Shown here piece after piece: positions 1-6,333 of a DNA stretch of 7,409 nucleotides (position 1 is the first letter of the stretch; each line of letters begins with the position of its first letter). A program made the position numbers and the translations under genes. The DNA is from UBA3263 sp964554335 (GTDB lineage Bacteria; Bacteroidota; Bacteroidia; Bacteroidales; Muribaculaceae), in assembly GCA_964554335.1 (NCBI GenBank), contig CAZKOF010000073.1:1-7409 (forward strand), given 5' to 3'. The notes under the pieces were generated by a model that was given only the letters and a program-made list of their open reading frames with translations, had not been told where the DNA came from and did not search any database.

Positions 1-51
1 AGATACAAATTATTTTTCTAATTTACAAGCATTTAATTTATAGAAGTCCCC
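1..51. repeat. Left arm of a perfect 51-bp terminal inverted repeat
   Basis: These 51 bases are the exact reverse complement of the last 51 bases of the window (7359-7409). Identity stops sharply at base 52, which is A here and T at the corresponding place on the right. The arm is very AT-rich and ends inward in TAGAAGTCCCC. It contains AAATTA (7-12) facing TAATTT (19-24) across 6 bases, and TAATTTA twice in direct orientation (19-25 and 34-40). The repeat is certain. Its biological meaning (inversion site, end of a longer mobile repeat, or contig break) is not. Confidence 0.97.
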
Positions 52-144
52 ATAAGCAAAAAATCGCAATCCTGCAAATTAAAATTCAGATTGACAAACG
101 ATTTGGCCGGCGCGGTTTTATGTCTGCTCCGGCTGACACCGCGG

Positions 145-888
145 TCAGAGAGAGAAAGAGTAGACCAGGGCGATGGTGTGCGGGGCGTCATTCTCGTCAG
201 CGTCGACAGAACGGGCATAGCGGTAGAAGAGTTCCAGCGAGTTCTGTTTGTTGATTTTGAACTCCGTGCCGGCCGTAAGGCGCCATTTGTCGTAAAACTT
301 CGCGCCGGTGGAGGTGTCTTCCGTGTGGTTAACGTTGCGCATCATCGAATAGAGCTCAAAGCTGACATATGGTTCCCAGCGGCTCTTCTTTTTCGGTTTG
401 AACGATGCCTGCAGGCGACTGCGGAGAATGTGGGAACTCTTCTTGTTGATTGTACGGTTGCCGTCTTCGGAGTCGAGGAATGGGATAACATGCATCGGGC
501 GCAGGGTGTACTGATAGCGCTCGCGCAGGCTGAGGGTCAGCTTCCATAGCTTCAGCGACCCCGTTGCCGAGATGTTGACGCGATGTTTTGTGTCCCAGTA
601 GTCGCCATAGAGTTTGCTATTGCGGGTTGCGCCGGCAGGGTTGTTGGCCTGAAGGAACTTATAACCTGCCGAGAACTTCAGGAATTTCAGCGGTTTGTAG
701 CCCACGGAGGCGTCTATGCTCCATTGGTCGGTATGTTGGAACCAGTCGGCGGAGCGATATTCAACACCCGCGCCGACCGACAGTTTTGCCGGCAGCTTTG
801 CCGAAAACTCCGCGCCGCCGAGCAACGTCTGAGCGCCGGCCACCGCCACGCTCATAAAAAAGAGAAGAGATAATCCTATTTTTTTCAT
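145..888 (-). CDS. DUF2490-family outer-membrane beta-barrel protein
   Basis: A 247-residue protein. Residues 1-19 form a Sec signal peptide (MKK, then a hydrophobic stretch, ending AGA before Gln20). The mature part has alternating polar and aromatic/hydrophobic residues typical of beta strands, basic turns, and a C-terminus ending VYSFSL, as expected of a small outer-membrane barrel. The overall pattern, including WxxxxDASVGYKPLKFLKFSAGYK-like strands, matches the DUF2490 family common in Bacteroidota. The function of that family is not established. The gene is last in a probable three-gene minus-strand operon, 42 bases after the DUF4956 gene. Its ATG at 888 is well placed because the signal peptide begins there. 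Downstream (144-52) only AT-rich intergenic DNA leads into the left inverted repeat, and I see no convincing terminator. I am confident of the coding call and fairly confident of the family. Confidence 0.88.
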   Translation of the reverse strand: MKKIGLSLLFFMSVAVAGAQTLLGGAEFSAKLPAKLSVGAGVEYRSADWFQHTDQWSIDASVGYKPLKFLKFSAGYKFLQANNPAGATRNSKLYGDYWDTKHRVNISATGSLKLWKLTLSLRERYQYTLRPMHVIPFLDSEDGNRTINKKSSHILRSRLQASFKPKKKSRWEPYVSFELYSMMRNVNHTEDTSTGAKFYDKWRLTAGTEFKINKQNSLELFYRYARSVDADENDAPHTIALVYSFSL

Positions 889-905
889 AATAAATTAAAT
901 AACTA

Positions 906-926
906 CCCACTGCCCACTGCCCACTG
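906..926. repeat. Three tandem copies of the heptamer CCCACTG
   Basis: CCCACTG occurs at 906-912, 913-919 and 920-926 with no mismatch, inside the 42-base gap between the DUF4956 stop (931) and the DUF2490 start (888). In the transcript it reads as CAGTGGG repeated. A further near match (TCACTG) follows. Perfect 7-bp tandem repeats can change copy number by slippage. Here such a change would alter intergenic spacing, not a reading frame. Confidence 0.9.
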
Positions 927-930
927 AAAA

Positions 931-1635
931 TCACTGTCCCGGCTTGGGGAACTTAATCAGGGTATCAACGGTGTTTTCACTCAGGTCGGTCGGGATGTAG
1001 TAGACTTTAAGCATGGCCGTGTCGCGCAAGTAGTCGATATGGCCAACCTCGATGCGCTCGATGGTCAGGCCTGTGCGCTTGCGGAGGTCCTCGAGCATTT
1101 CGTCATAGCGCGCCGGGACGGTGAGCTCCGGACGGTCATAGAGCACCAGCTTGCAGGCAACGTGCTTGATCCACTTGGTGCTTTCGCAGAGCCATATCCA
1201 GCCGATAAAGAGAGCGTTGGCAATCAAGGCTTCGAGCAGGTGGGATGCTAAAGCATTGATGACCGAGATGGAGATGATGACGAAGAGATAGGTCATTTCG
1301 CGCACCGGCATCGATTCGGTCCTGTATCTGATGATTCCGAAAATAGCGAACAGGCCCAAAGCGAAACCGACTTTGATTTTCACACCTCCGAGAAGGAAAA
1401 TCAAGAAGAAGATGCTGACCGAGATAAGCGAGAAAGTGAAGTAATAGTCCTTGCGCCGGCTCTTGGGATAATAGAGCAGGTGAATAATCATCATCACGAC
1501 TATCGCGTTGAACGCGAAACGGATGAGCAACTCGAGAGTGTCGACCGTGCTGAAACCGTGCGGGTCGATGAGGTCCCAGAGCGACGAGTTCGCGCCCACG
1601 GGTGCGGCGACAATGGGTTCGTTTAGTTCTTCCAT
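931..1635 (-). CDS. DUF4956 domain membrane protein
   Basis: A 234-residue inner-membrane protein. Hydrophobic segments lie at about residues 35-56, 64-83, 88-103, 115-131 and 134-150. A soluble C-terminal domain (about 160-230) rich in charged residues follows. The GLFAIFGIIRYRTE stretch (about 94-107) after the third segment is the part I associate with DUF4956 proteins. The molecular role is unknown. DUF4956 genes often sit beside VTC-domain genes, as here, where the 5' end overlaps the end of the VTC gene by 13 bases and implies translational coupling. The ATG at 1635 gives a normal soluble N-terminal leader of about 30 residues. It is probably the membrane partner of the VTC protein, which is an inference from the overlap and the known co-occurrence. 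Confidence 0.88.
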   Translation of the reverse strand: MEELNEPIVAAPVGANSSLWDLIDPHGFSTVDTLELLIRFAFNAIVVMMIIHLLYYPKSRRKDYYFTFSLISVSIFFLIFLLGGVKIKVGFALGLFAIFGIIRYRTESMPVREMTYLFVIISISVINALASHLLEALIANALFIGWIWLCESTKWIKHVACKLVLYDRPELTVPARYDEMLEDLRKRTGLTIERIEVGHIDYLRDTAMLKVYYIPTDLSENTVDTLIKFPKPGQ

Positions 1636-2390
1636 GAAGATGTTGAGGTTAGTTTGCTGACGTAGCGAAGGCGCTCCTTGAAGCGGTTTGATTTGAGACG
1701 GGGATTGGTCAGGGCCATGCCGATGCAGTACTTGCTGAAGCCGCTTTGATGAATGCGTAGCTCTTTGAGCATGGCGAGAATCGGCGAGGGGGTCAGGCCG
1801 TCGCGCTTGACTTCGATGATTACCAGCGGCCCCATGTCGGCCGTTTGGTCTGTCTGTTCGTTGTGGAAGCGGAGGTTTAGGTCAATGGTCAGGCGCTCGG
1901 TCATTGCGTCGTTGACCAGTGTGATGCGATTGAAAGCGTTGCTCAGCCGGGGGAGCAAGAGGGCGGTGCCGTAGCGCGACTTCCGGATGAGAAATGTGCG
2001 ATACTGCTCGCTATTGAGGTCGGGGATGCGTTCGCCGACCTGCATGCGCTTCTTGTCGGTGCGCCCTTTGTTGTTTTTGCGCTTGACCTCGAGAAAGGCG
2101 ATTCCCGAACTTTCGTAGCGGCGGACGCGTATTTTTTGGCGCGATTTCTTGCCGCGCTGGTGCTCGGCATACATTTCACAGGTCGGAGTGTCGAAGTAGA
2201 GCGTCGTGTAGGGCATCATCTGCTTCCCTTCAATCTGCTGAATCGAATAGCAACCGGCAGCCTTTTGCAACAATAGCTCGAGCTTGTCAACGGTGGTGAC
2301 AAACTTCGTGTCGACGCGGTTCATGAGCTTGACCTTGCCCATCTGTTCGAGCGACACCGAGCGATAGTTGTCCAAGAGGCTCTGAAGCAC
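1623..2390 (-). CDS. VTC domain protein (polyphosphate polymerase-like)
   Basis: A 255-residue cytosolic protein that is essentially one VTC/CYTH-type tunnel domain, related to the catalytic domain of eukaryotic Vtc4, which makes polyphosphate from ATP. The expected basic tunnel residues are visible: RVDTKF (Lys29), the IRVR pair (Arg88, Arg90), the EVKRK strand (Glu101, Lys103, Lys105), Arg166 in ERLTIDLNLRF, acidic Glu193 in IIEVKRDG, and Lys220 in SKYCIG. By motif these match the Vtc4 nucleotide/phosphate-binding set. The start is GTG at 2390. An in-frame stop lies six codons upstream, and LLDNYRSVSLEQMGK looks like a genuine N-terminus. A shorter start at Met17 is less likely. It is the first gene of the probable operon with DUF4956 and DUF2490. 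Actual polyphosphate synthesis by bacterial relatives of this type is not demonstrated by the sequence. I see no CotH-type kinase gene, a frequent neighbour. Confidence 0.9.
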   Translation of the reverse strand: MLQSLLDNYRSVSLEQMGKVKLMNRVDTKFVTTVDKLELLLQKAAGCYSIQQIEGKQMMPYTTLYFDTPTCEMYAEHQRGKKSRQKIRVRRYESSGIAFLEVKRKNNKGRTDKKRMQVGERIPDLNSEQYRTFLIRKSRYGTALLLPRLSNAFNRITLVNDAMTERLTIDLNLRFHNEQTDQTADMGPLVIIEVKRDGLTPSPILAMLKELRIHQSGFSKYCIGMALTNPRLKSNRFKERLRYVSKLTSTSSWKN

Positions 2391-2411
2391 TTGCTGAGGA
2401 TTTGATTAAGA

Positions 2412-2444
2412 CGTGGGTGTTGTCTGCGTTCTGACACACCCACG
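2412..2444. terminator. Nine-base-pair hairpin between the GH109-like and VTC genes
   Basis: CGTGGGTGT (2412-2420) and ACACCCACG (2436-2444) are perfect reverse complements separated by 15 bases, within the 75-base gap between the two minus-strand genes. The position fits a terminator or attenuator for the upstream GH109-like gene. No T-run follows the stem on the minus strand, so it is not a canonical intrinsic terminator. It could instead be an mRNA-stability element or an operator. Confidence 0.45.
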
Positions 2445-2465
2445 ACATTAAGAGGTGCGTTAAGT

Positions 2466-4109
2466 TTACTTGTTCAGCTGCTTGAGAGCGTTGGCTTTAG
2501 CTTTGGCATAAGCCTTTTCGGCTTTTGTTTTCTGCTTGCCTTCGGCCGATTTGGCCTTGTCGTAGAGCTCCCAGAGCTTGTTGTCGGCAACCACCTGCTT
2601 TTGGGCGTCGGTGAAAGCCTGTGCGGTAGCTTCGGTTGCCGCTTCCTGCTCGGCCGATGCCCAGGCGTGATTGTAGCCTTTGACCTCGTTCCAGTGGCCG
2701 CGGGTGAAATCGGGGAATGAAACTGCAGCGCTATTGTTGTCCATCGACAGGGTGCCGAGTTCGGCCAGGCAGCACCATTCCGCCAGGTCATATACATCCA
2801 TGTCCAGAGGCAGACCGTTCTGCAGGCAGTAAACCATGCGTGCGTCCATGAAGAAGTCCATGCCGCCGTGGCCGCCTACTTTCGATGCCATTTCGCCATA
2901 TTTCTTGATGATCGGGTGACGATATTTTTCGCGCAGCGCGTTCATCTCATCGGCGGGCATGAAGGAGTGGGTGTTGAGGTTGTCAACCTTCGGAGCGTGG
3001 CCTGCGGCTTTGAGCTGGGCTGCGTCAACCGCGATGCCCTCGACGGGATATTTGTTGGCGAAGCCGCGGGTACCGGTCAGTTGATACAGACGGTTATAGG
3101 GCTGCGGATTCATTACGTTGTGTTGGATTTCAACGACTTTGCCGTTGGCGGTGCGCATCAGTGTGGTGGTGTGGTCGCCGTTGCGGTATTCGGGGCAGGG
3201 TTTGCCGGTCTTTGCTTCAACATACTCCTTGCCGTGAACGCTCTTGGTGTCCATGGCGGTCAGAGTGGTAAAGCGGTCACCGCGGTGAATATCCATCACC
3301 TGCGCAACCGGGCCGAGGCCATGGGTGGCATAGACATCTCCGCGGTTTTCCATGTTGTATTTCATGCGCCAGCCGAGCTTGTCGGGGTCATTCTCAGGGT
3401 TGCTCCAGTAGTAGCCCCAAAAATCGTCGAGGTTGTGGATGTAGGCACCCTGAGCGCGAATAACTTCGCCGAAGACTCCGTGCTGGGCCATGTTGAGGGC
3501 ATCGAGCTCGAACCAGTCATAGCAGCAGTTCTCGAGAATCATGCAGTGCTTGCGGTTCTTCTCCGACAGGTCGATGAGCTCCCAGCACTGTTCCAAATTC
3601 ATGGCCGAGGGAACCTCGATGGCCGTGTTCTTGCCGTTCTCGAGGGCACATTTGGCAACCGGGAAGTGGTGGTCCCAATCGGTAGCAACGTAAACCAGGT
3701 CGATATCATCGCGCTTGCAGAGTTCCTCATAGCCCTTTTCGCCCGTGTATATATCGGCAGGCATCAGGCCGGCCTGACGCAGATATTTTTGACATGCCTC
3801 GGCGCGAGCGGGCTCATAGTCGCAGAGCGCAACGACCTCCACGCCGGGAATATATGTAAAGCGTGCAACTGCGCCGGGGCCACGCATTCCGAGGCCGACG
3901 AAAGCGACACGCACTTTGTCCATCTTCGGAACTGTCAGGCCGAGAACATGATTTTGGCCATCGGGACGCTCGGGAGTGTCAACAACGATGGTTCCTTTGT
4001 CCCAATGCCACTTCGTCGAAGGAGACAACGATTGGGCGGCGGCTCCGAATGAGCTGACGGCCATGAGGCCAACGGCTGCGAGAGCTGAAATATTTTGCAG
4101 TTTCTTCAT
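2466..4109 (-). CDS. Secreted Gfo/Idh/MocA oxidoreductase-fold protein, GH109-like glycosidase
   Basis: A 547-residue exported protein. Residues 1-26 are a Sec-type signal peptide ending AAAQ, with no twin arginine. A Rossmann NAD-binding domain follows, with VGLGMRGPG (71-79) and Asp97 in CDYEP at the end of the second strand. Further motifs are EVPS (165-168), ENCCYDWF (193-200), ATHGLGP (261-267, with His263) and GGHGGMD (412-418). These match GH109, whose characterised members are alpha-N-acetylgalactosaminidases using bound NAD+ in a redox-elimination mechanism. The GxGxRG and THGLGP motifs favour GH109 over ordinary sugar dehydrogenases, but the substrate is inferred. The core ends near residue 482. 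An Ala/Lys/Glu-rich, probably helical tail of about 65 residues follows and is unusual for the family. The gene has its own Bacteroidota promoter and stands divergent to the flippase gene. The likely location is the periplasm or outside the cell. Confidence 0.9.
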   Translation of the reverse strand: MKKLQNISALAAVGLMAVSSFGAAAQSLSPSTKWHWDKGTIVVDTPERPDGQNHVLGLTVPKMDKVRVAFVGLGMRGPGAVARFTYIPGVEVVALCDYEPARAEACQKYLRQAGLMPADIYTGEKGYEELCKRDDIDLVYVATDWDHHFPVAKCALENGKNTAIEVPSAMNLEQCWELIDLSEKNRKHCMILENCCYDWFELDALNMAQHGVFGEVIRAQGAYIHNLDDFWGYYWSNPENDPDKLGWRMKYNMENRGDVYATHGLGPVAQVMDIHRGDRFTTLTAMDTKSVHGKEYVEAKTGKPCPEYRNGDHTTTLMRTANGKVVEIQHNVMNPQPYNRLYQLTGTRGFANKYPVEGIAVDAAQLKAAGHAPKVDNLNTHSFMPADEMNALREKYRHPIIKKYGEMASKVGGHGGMDFFMDARMVYCLQNGLPLDMDVYDLAEWCCLAELGTLSMDNNSAAVSFPDFTRGHWNEVKGYNHAWASAEQEAATEATAQAFTDAQKQVVADNKLWELYDKAKSAEGKQKTKAEKAYAKAKANALKQLNK

Positions 4110-4171
4110 GAAAATATAGGTTTATTTTTAAAGAGTTATGAAATTTTAGGTGATGATTTCGTATATGGCTG

Positions 4172-4203
4172 CAAAGTTAATCAATTTTCCCGACAAATGC
4201 AAA
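4172..4203 (-). promoter_or_regulatory. Bacteroidota-type promoter for the GH109-like gene
   Basis: On the minus strand, TTTG (complement of 4200-4203) is followed after 20 bases by TAACTTTG (complement of 4172-4179). This fits the Bacteroidota vegetative consensus, TTTG at about -33 and TAnnTTTG at about -7. Transcription would start near 4165, leaving an AT-rich leader of about 55 bases before the ATG at 4109. No comparably good promoter is visible on the plus strand for the divergent flippase gene. Confidence 0.7.
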
Positions 4204-4243
4204 ACTCAACAATATTGCGGACATATCGTGCGTTATTGAGGCG

Positions 4244-5689
4244 ATGGCACAGGAGAACGTCTATAAATGGTCATTCATCGAGAGGGTGTCGCTCGCCGTT
4301 CTGAACTTCGGCGGCAATATCGTCTTGACGCGTATGCTGACGGCCGATGATTTCGGACTGCTGGCAATGGTTGCCGTCATTATCGCAACGGCGTCCAATC
4401 TTTCGAGCTGCGGCCTCTCCGACGGCCTGGTCCATAAACTGAAGCCTACGCCGTTAGACTATTCCACCGTCTTCGTGTTCAACAGCGCCGTCGGGCTCAT
4501 ATTCGCCATTGCGTCCATCGCTCTCGCCGGACCCATTGCCCACTTTTTCGGCCATCAGGAGCTGGTGTGGATCATGCGCATGTATGGCATCTGCTTCTTT
4601 TTCCAGACAATGAGCTTCGTTCAGGAAACCCGCCTGCGCAAGCGCCTGGAAATGAAGAAACTCTGCATTGCCCGCGTCGCCGCGACCGTCACGGCCCTTG
4701 CCCTCGGAATTCTCCTCGCCGCCCTCGGGTGCGGCTATTGGGCCCTCATCTCCACCCAGATTTTCCTCTCTTTCTTCATGTTCGTCTATATCGTCGCCCT
4801 CGCCCGGTGGTTCCCCCGCCCGGCATTCAGCTTGCAGTCGTTCCGCGAATTCTTCGGCTACGGCGTCCACCTGATGCTGACTTATGTCATCAACGTCGTC
4901 GGACAGAATATCAACACGTTTATCCTCGGTCGCTGCTACACCTCGGCCCAGACCGGCCTCTACTATCAGGGCGCGAAACTTGCAAACGTCCCCTTCTCGG
5001 TCACCGAGTCGTCGTTCAACAACCCCTTCTTCGTCGTTGCCTCCAACGAGGCCGACCCGGAATGCCGTCGCACGAAAATCCTCGACATGATGGGCATAAT
5101 CGTGACTCTCAATGCCTCTATCGCCCTTCTACTGCTGCTGATTGCCACCCCCGCGATTGCATTCCTATATGGCGTCAGCTGGATTGGCGCCGCCCCGGTT
5201 ATGAAAGTCCTCGCGATCTTCGGCTGCGTGATGTGCGTGAAATACTTTTTCCAGACCATTTTCAAAATCTACGGTCGCACGAACCTTGTGCGCAACATGG
5301 CCCTCTGCGAGTTCGTGGTCCAGATGACTCTCCTCGCCATCTTTTTCCGCCGCGGCCTCGTGGCCGTTGCCATGACCCAGCTCGGCGCCTGCATCGTTTC
5401 TGTGGCAATCTACTCCGTCATTGCCTCGCGCACAATGCGCCTGACCGCCCGCGAACTCCGCCGCTCCATGCTGACCCCCCTGCTCCTCCCTGTCCCGGCC
5501 CTGCTCGCCGGCGCCGCCGTCAGCCTGGGGCTGCACTACGTCTGCATCCCCGCGGCAATCGTTGACTGCCTGGTAATCAGCGCCGTCTACCTTGCCGTGC
5601 TTCTCCCGACCGTAGGCCGCATCCGCCCCGCCTACCTCGCCACTCTCCGACGCCTCCGCACACGACGCGAAAGCGGACGCAGACGTTGA
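4244..5689 (+). CDS. Polysaccharide/oligosaccharide flippase, WzxC-like (MOP superfamily)
   Basis: A 481-residue polytopic inner-membrane protein with about 12 or more hydrophobic segments. It begins with the amphipathic WSFIERVSLAVLNFGGNIVLTR type of N-terminus followed by RMLTADDFGLLAMV, characteristic of Wzx/WzxC lipid-linked oligosaccharide flippases. These translocate undecaprenyl-linked glycans for surface polysaccharide or O-antigen assembly. FREFFGYGVHLM and the NINTFILGR/GLYYQGAKLANVP region are also typical of the family. The ATG at 4244 places the first membrane helix normally. No glycosyltransferases are adjacent, so it stands alone in this window. The last residues (RTRRESGRRR) come from DNA that also encodes, in another frame, the beginning of the terminase fragment. 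The native C-terminus may therefore have been replaced by a recombination event. Codon use is GC-rich, especially in the 3' half. Confidence 0.88.
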   Translation: MAQENVYKWSFIERVSLAVLNFGGNIVLTRMLTADDFGLLAMVAVIIATASNLSSCGLSDGLVHKLKPTPLDYSTVFVFNSAVGLIFAIASIALAGPIAHFFGHQELVWIMRMYGICFFFQTMSFVQETRLRKRLEMKKLCIARVAATVTALALGILLAALGCGYWALISTQIFLSFFMFVYIVALARWFPRPAFSLQSFREFFGYGVHLMLTYVINVVGQNINTFILGRCYTSAQTGLYYQGAKLANVPFSVTESSFNNPFFVVASNEADPECRRTKILDMMGIIVTLNASIALLLLLIATPAIAFLYGVSWIGAAPVMKVLAIFGCVMCVKYFFQTIFKIYGRTNLVRNMALCEFVVQMTLLAIFFRRGLVAVAMTQLGACIVSVAIYSVIASRTMRLTARELRRSMLTPLLLPVPALLAGAAVSLGLHYVCIPAAIVDCLVISAVYLAVLLPTVGRIRPAYLATLRRLRTRRESGRRR

Positions 5690-5690
5690 C

Positions 5691-6333
5691 TCCGACGCGC
5701 CTATCTGCATCGGCGTGGACTACAACGCCAACATCAACCGGATTGTCGCCGGTCAGCCGCGCGACCGCCGCCTCAACGTAATAACATCCTTTTACGTCAA
5801 GTTCGAGCGCAAGATACCTGCGCTTATCGACGACTTCTGCCGCTACTACGCCACCCACCTCAACAAGACCGTCGTGTTTTACTTCGACGCTACCGCCCTC
5901 AGTTCCAACTATGCGGTCAACGACCAGGACTTCCGTTGGTGGGTAGTCCACGAGTTCGAGCGGCACGGTTGGCGCGTCGAGGCGGTTTACCTCGGTAACC
6001 CCATGCCGCACGATGAAAAGTACCTGCTCATCAATCAGGCTTTCGCAGGTAAGCAACGCCTGATGCCCTTCTTTAACCGTTCCAACAACGAAGACCTTAT
6101 CCTCGCCATTCAGTCAGCCGGTGTGCGCCGTGGCCGCAACGGCTTCGACAAGGACAAGTCCGGCGAACCTTTAGCTCGCTGCAACTTGATTGCAGCAAAA
6201 GCTCGCCGAGTCCGAAGAAAACCTGCTCGAACACCGCACCGACGGCACAGACGCTTTCGACACCCTCTACATCGGCTGCGAGAAATTCCCGTACTGCGAT
6301 TCTTTCTCGCTCAGTATGAGCGGTATAGTATGA
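5691..6333 (+). pseudogene. Truncated, frameshifted phage terminase-like nuclease domain
   Basis: Only the C-terminal RNase H-like nuclease half of a large-terminase-like protein is present. No N-terminal Walker ATPase is found. The frame is open only from 5616, inside the flippase gene. Recognisable family sequence begins SDAPICIGVDYN at 5691, with a possible GTG start at 5715. Candidate acidic active-site residues are the Asp of GVDYN (5718-5720), the Asp of YFDAT (about 5884-5889), and the Asp pair of GTDAFD (6244-6261). The third motif lies in a different frame. After KDKSGE (ending 6167) the frame is broken by about 31 extra bases, then resumes as KLAESEENLLEHRTDG and ends at TGA 6331-6333. 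Read without correction, the frame ends at 6359 with an arginine-rich, family-unlike tail. In complete relatives I recall GE followed directly by KLAESEE, which supports an insertion. It is most likely a non-functional prophage relic. Confidence 0.75.
6168..6198. repeat. 31-base hairpin-containing insertion causing the terminase frameshift
   Basis: Between codon GAA (6165-6167) and the resumed frame at AAG (6199) lie 31 extra bases. Inside are GCTGCAA (6178-6184) and TTGCAGC (6190-6196), a perfect 7-bp stem with a 5-base loop. AGCTCGC occurs at 6173-6179 and again at 6200-6206, flanking the stem. A length of 31 is not a multiple of three, which accounts for the frame change. The exact insertion limits are inferred from expected protein continuity. 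Confidence 0.55.

Noticed and set aside
52..144. Possible terminator downstream of the DUF2490 gene
   Set aside because: A T6 run exists on the minus strand near 57-62, but only a 3-bp stem precedes it. A GCCGG/CCGGC pairing near 110-135 is short with a long loop. Neither is convincing.
1..253. Alternative coding frame running inward through the left repeat, as in a shufflon
   Set aside because: The same frame that is open through the right repeat stays open for about 80 codons on the left, but it is antisense to the DUF2490 gene and shows no protein-like pattern, so a shufflon-type alternative C-terminus is not supported.
91..549. Long plus-strand open frame near the left end
   Set aside because: It is antisense to the DUF2490 gene, whose signal peptide and barrel pattern are convincing. 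The plus-strand product has no recognisable features.
2868..4052. 394-codon plus-strand frame opposite the GH109-like gene
   Set aside because: It is a mirror of codon structure in a well-supported gene on the other strand. Its product is Val/Gly/Ala-rich without domain motifs.
4567..5565. 332-codon frame within the flippase gene
   Set aside because: A Pro/Arg-rich product produced by reading GC-rich flippase codons out of frame. The membrane-protein frame is clearly the real one.
5577..6056. Minus-strand frame opposite the terminase fragment
   Set aside because: The plus strand shows recognisable nuclease motifs. The minus product is Val/Gly/Arg-rich and spans the flippase-terminase junction.
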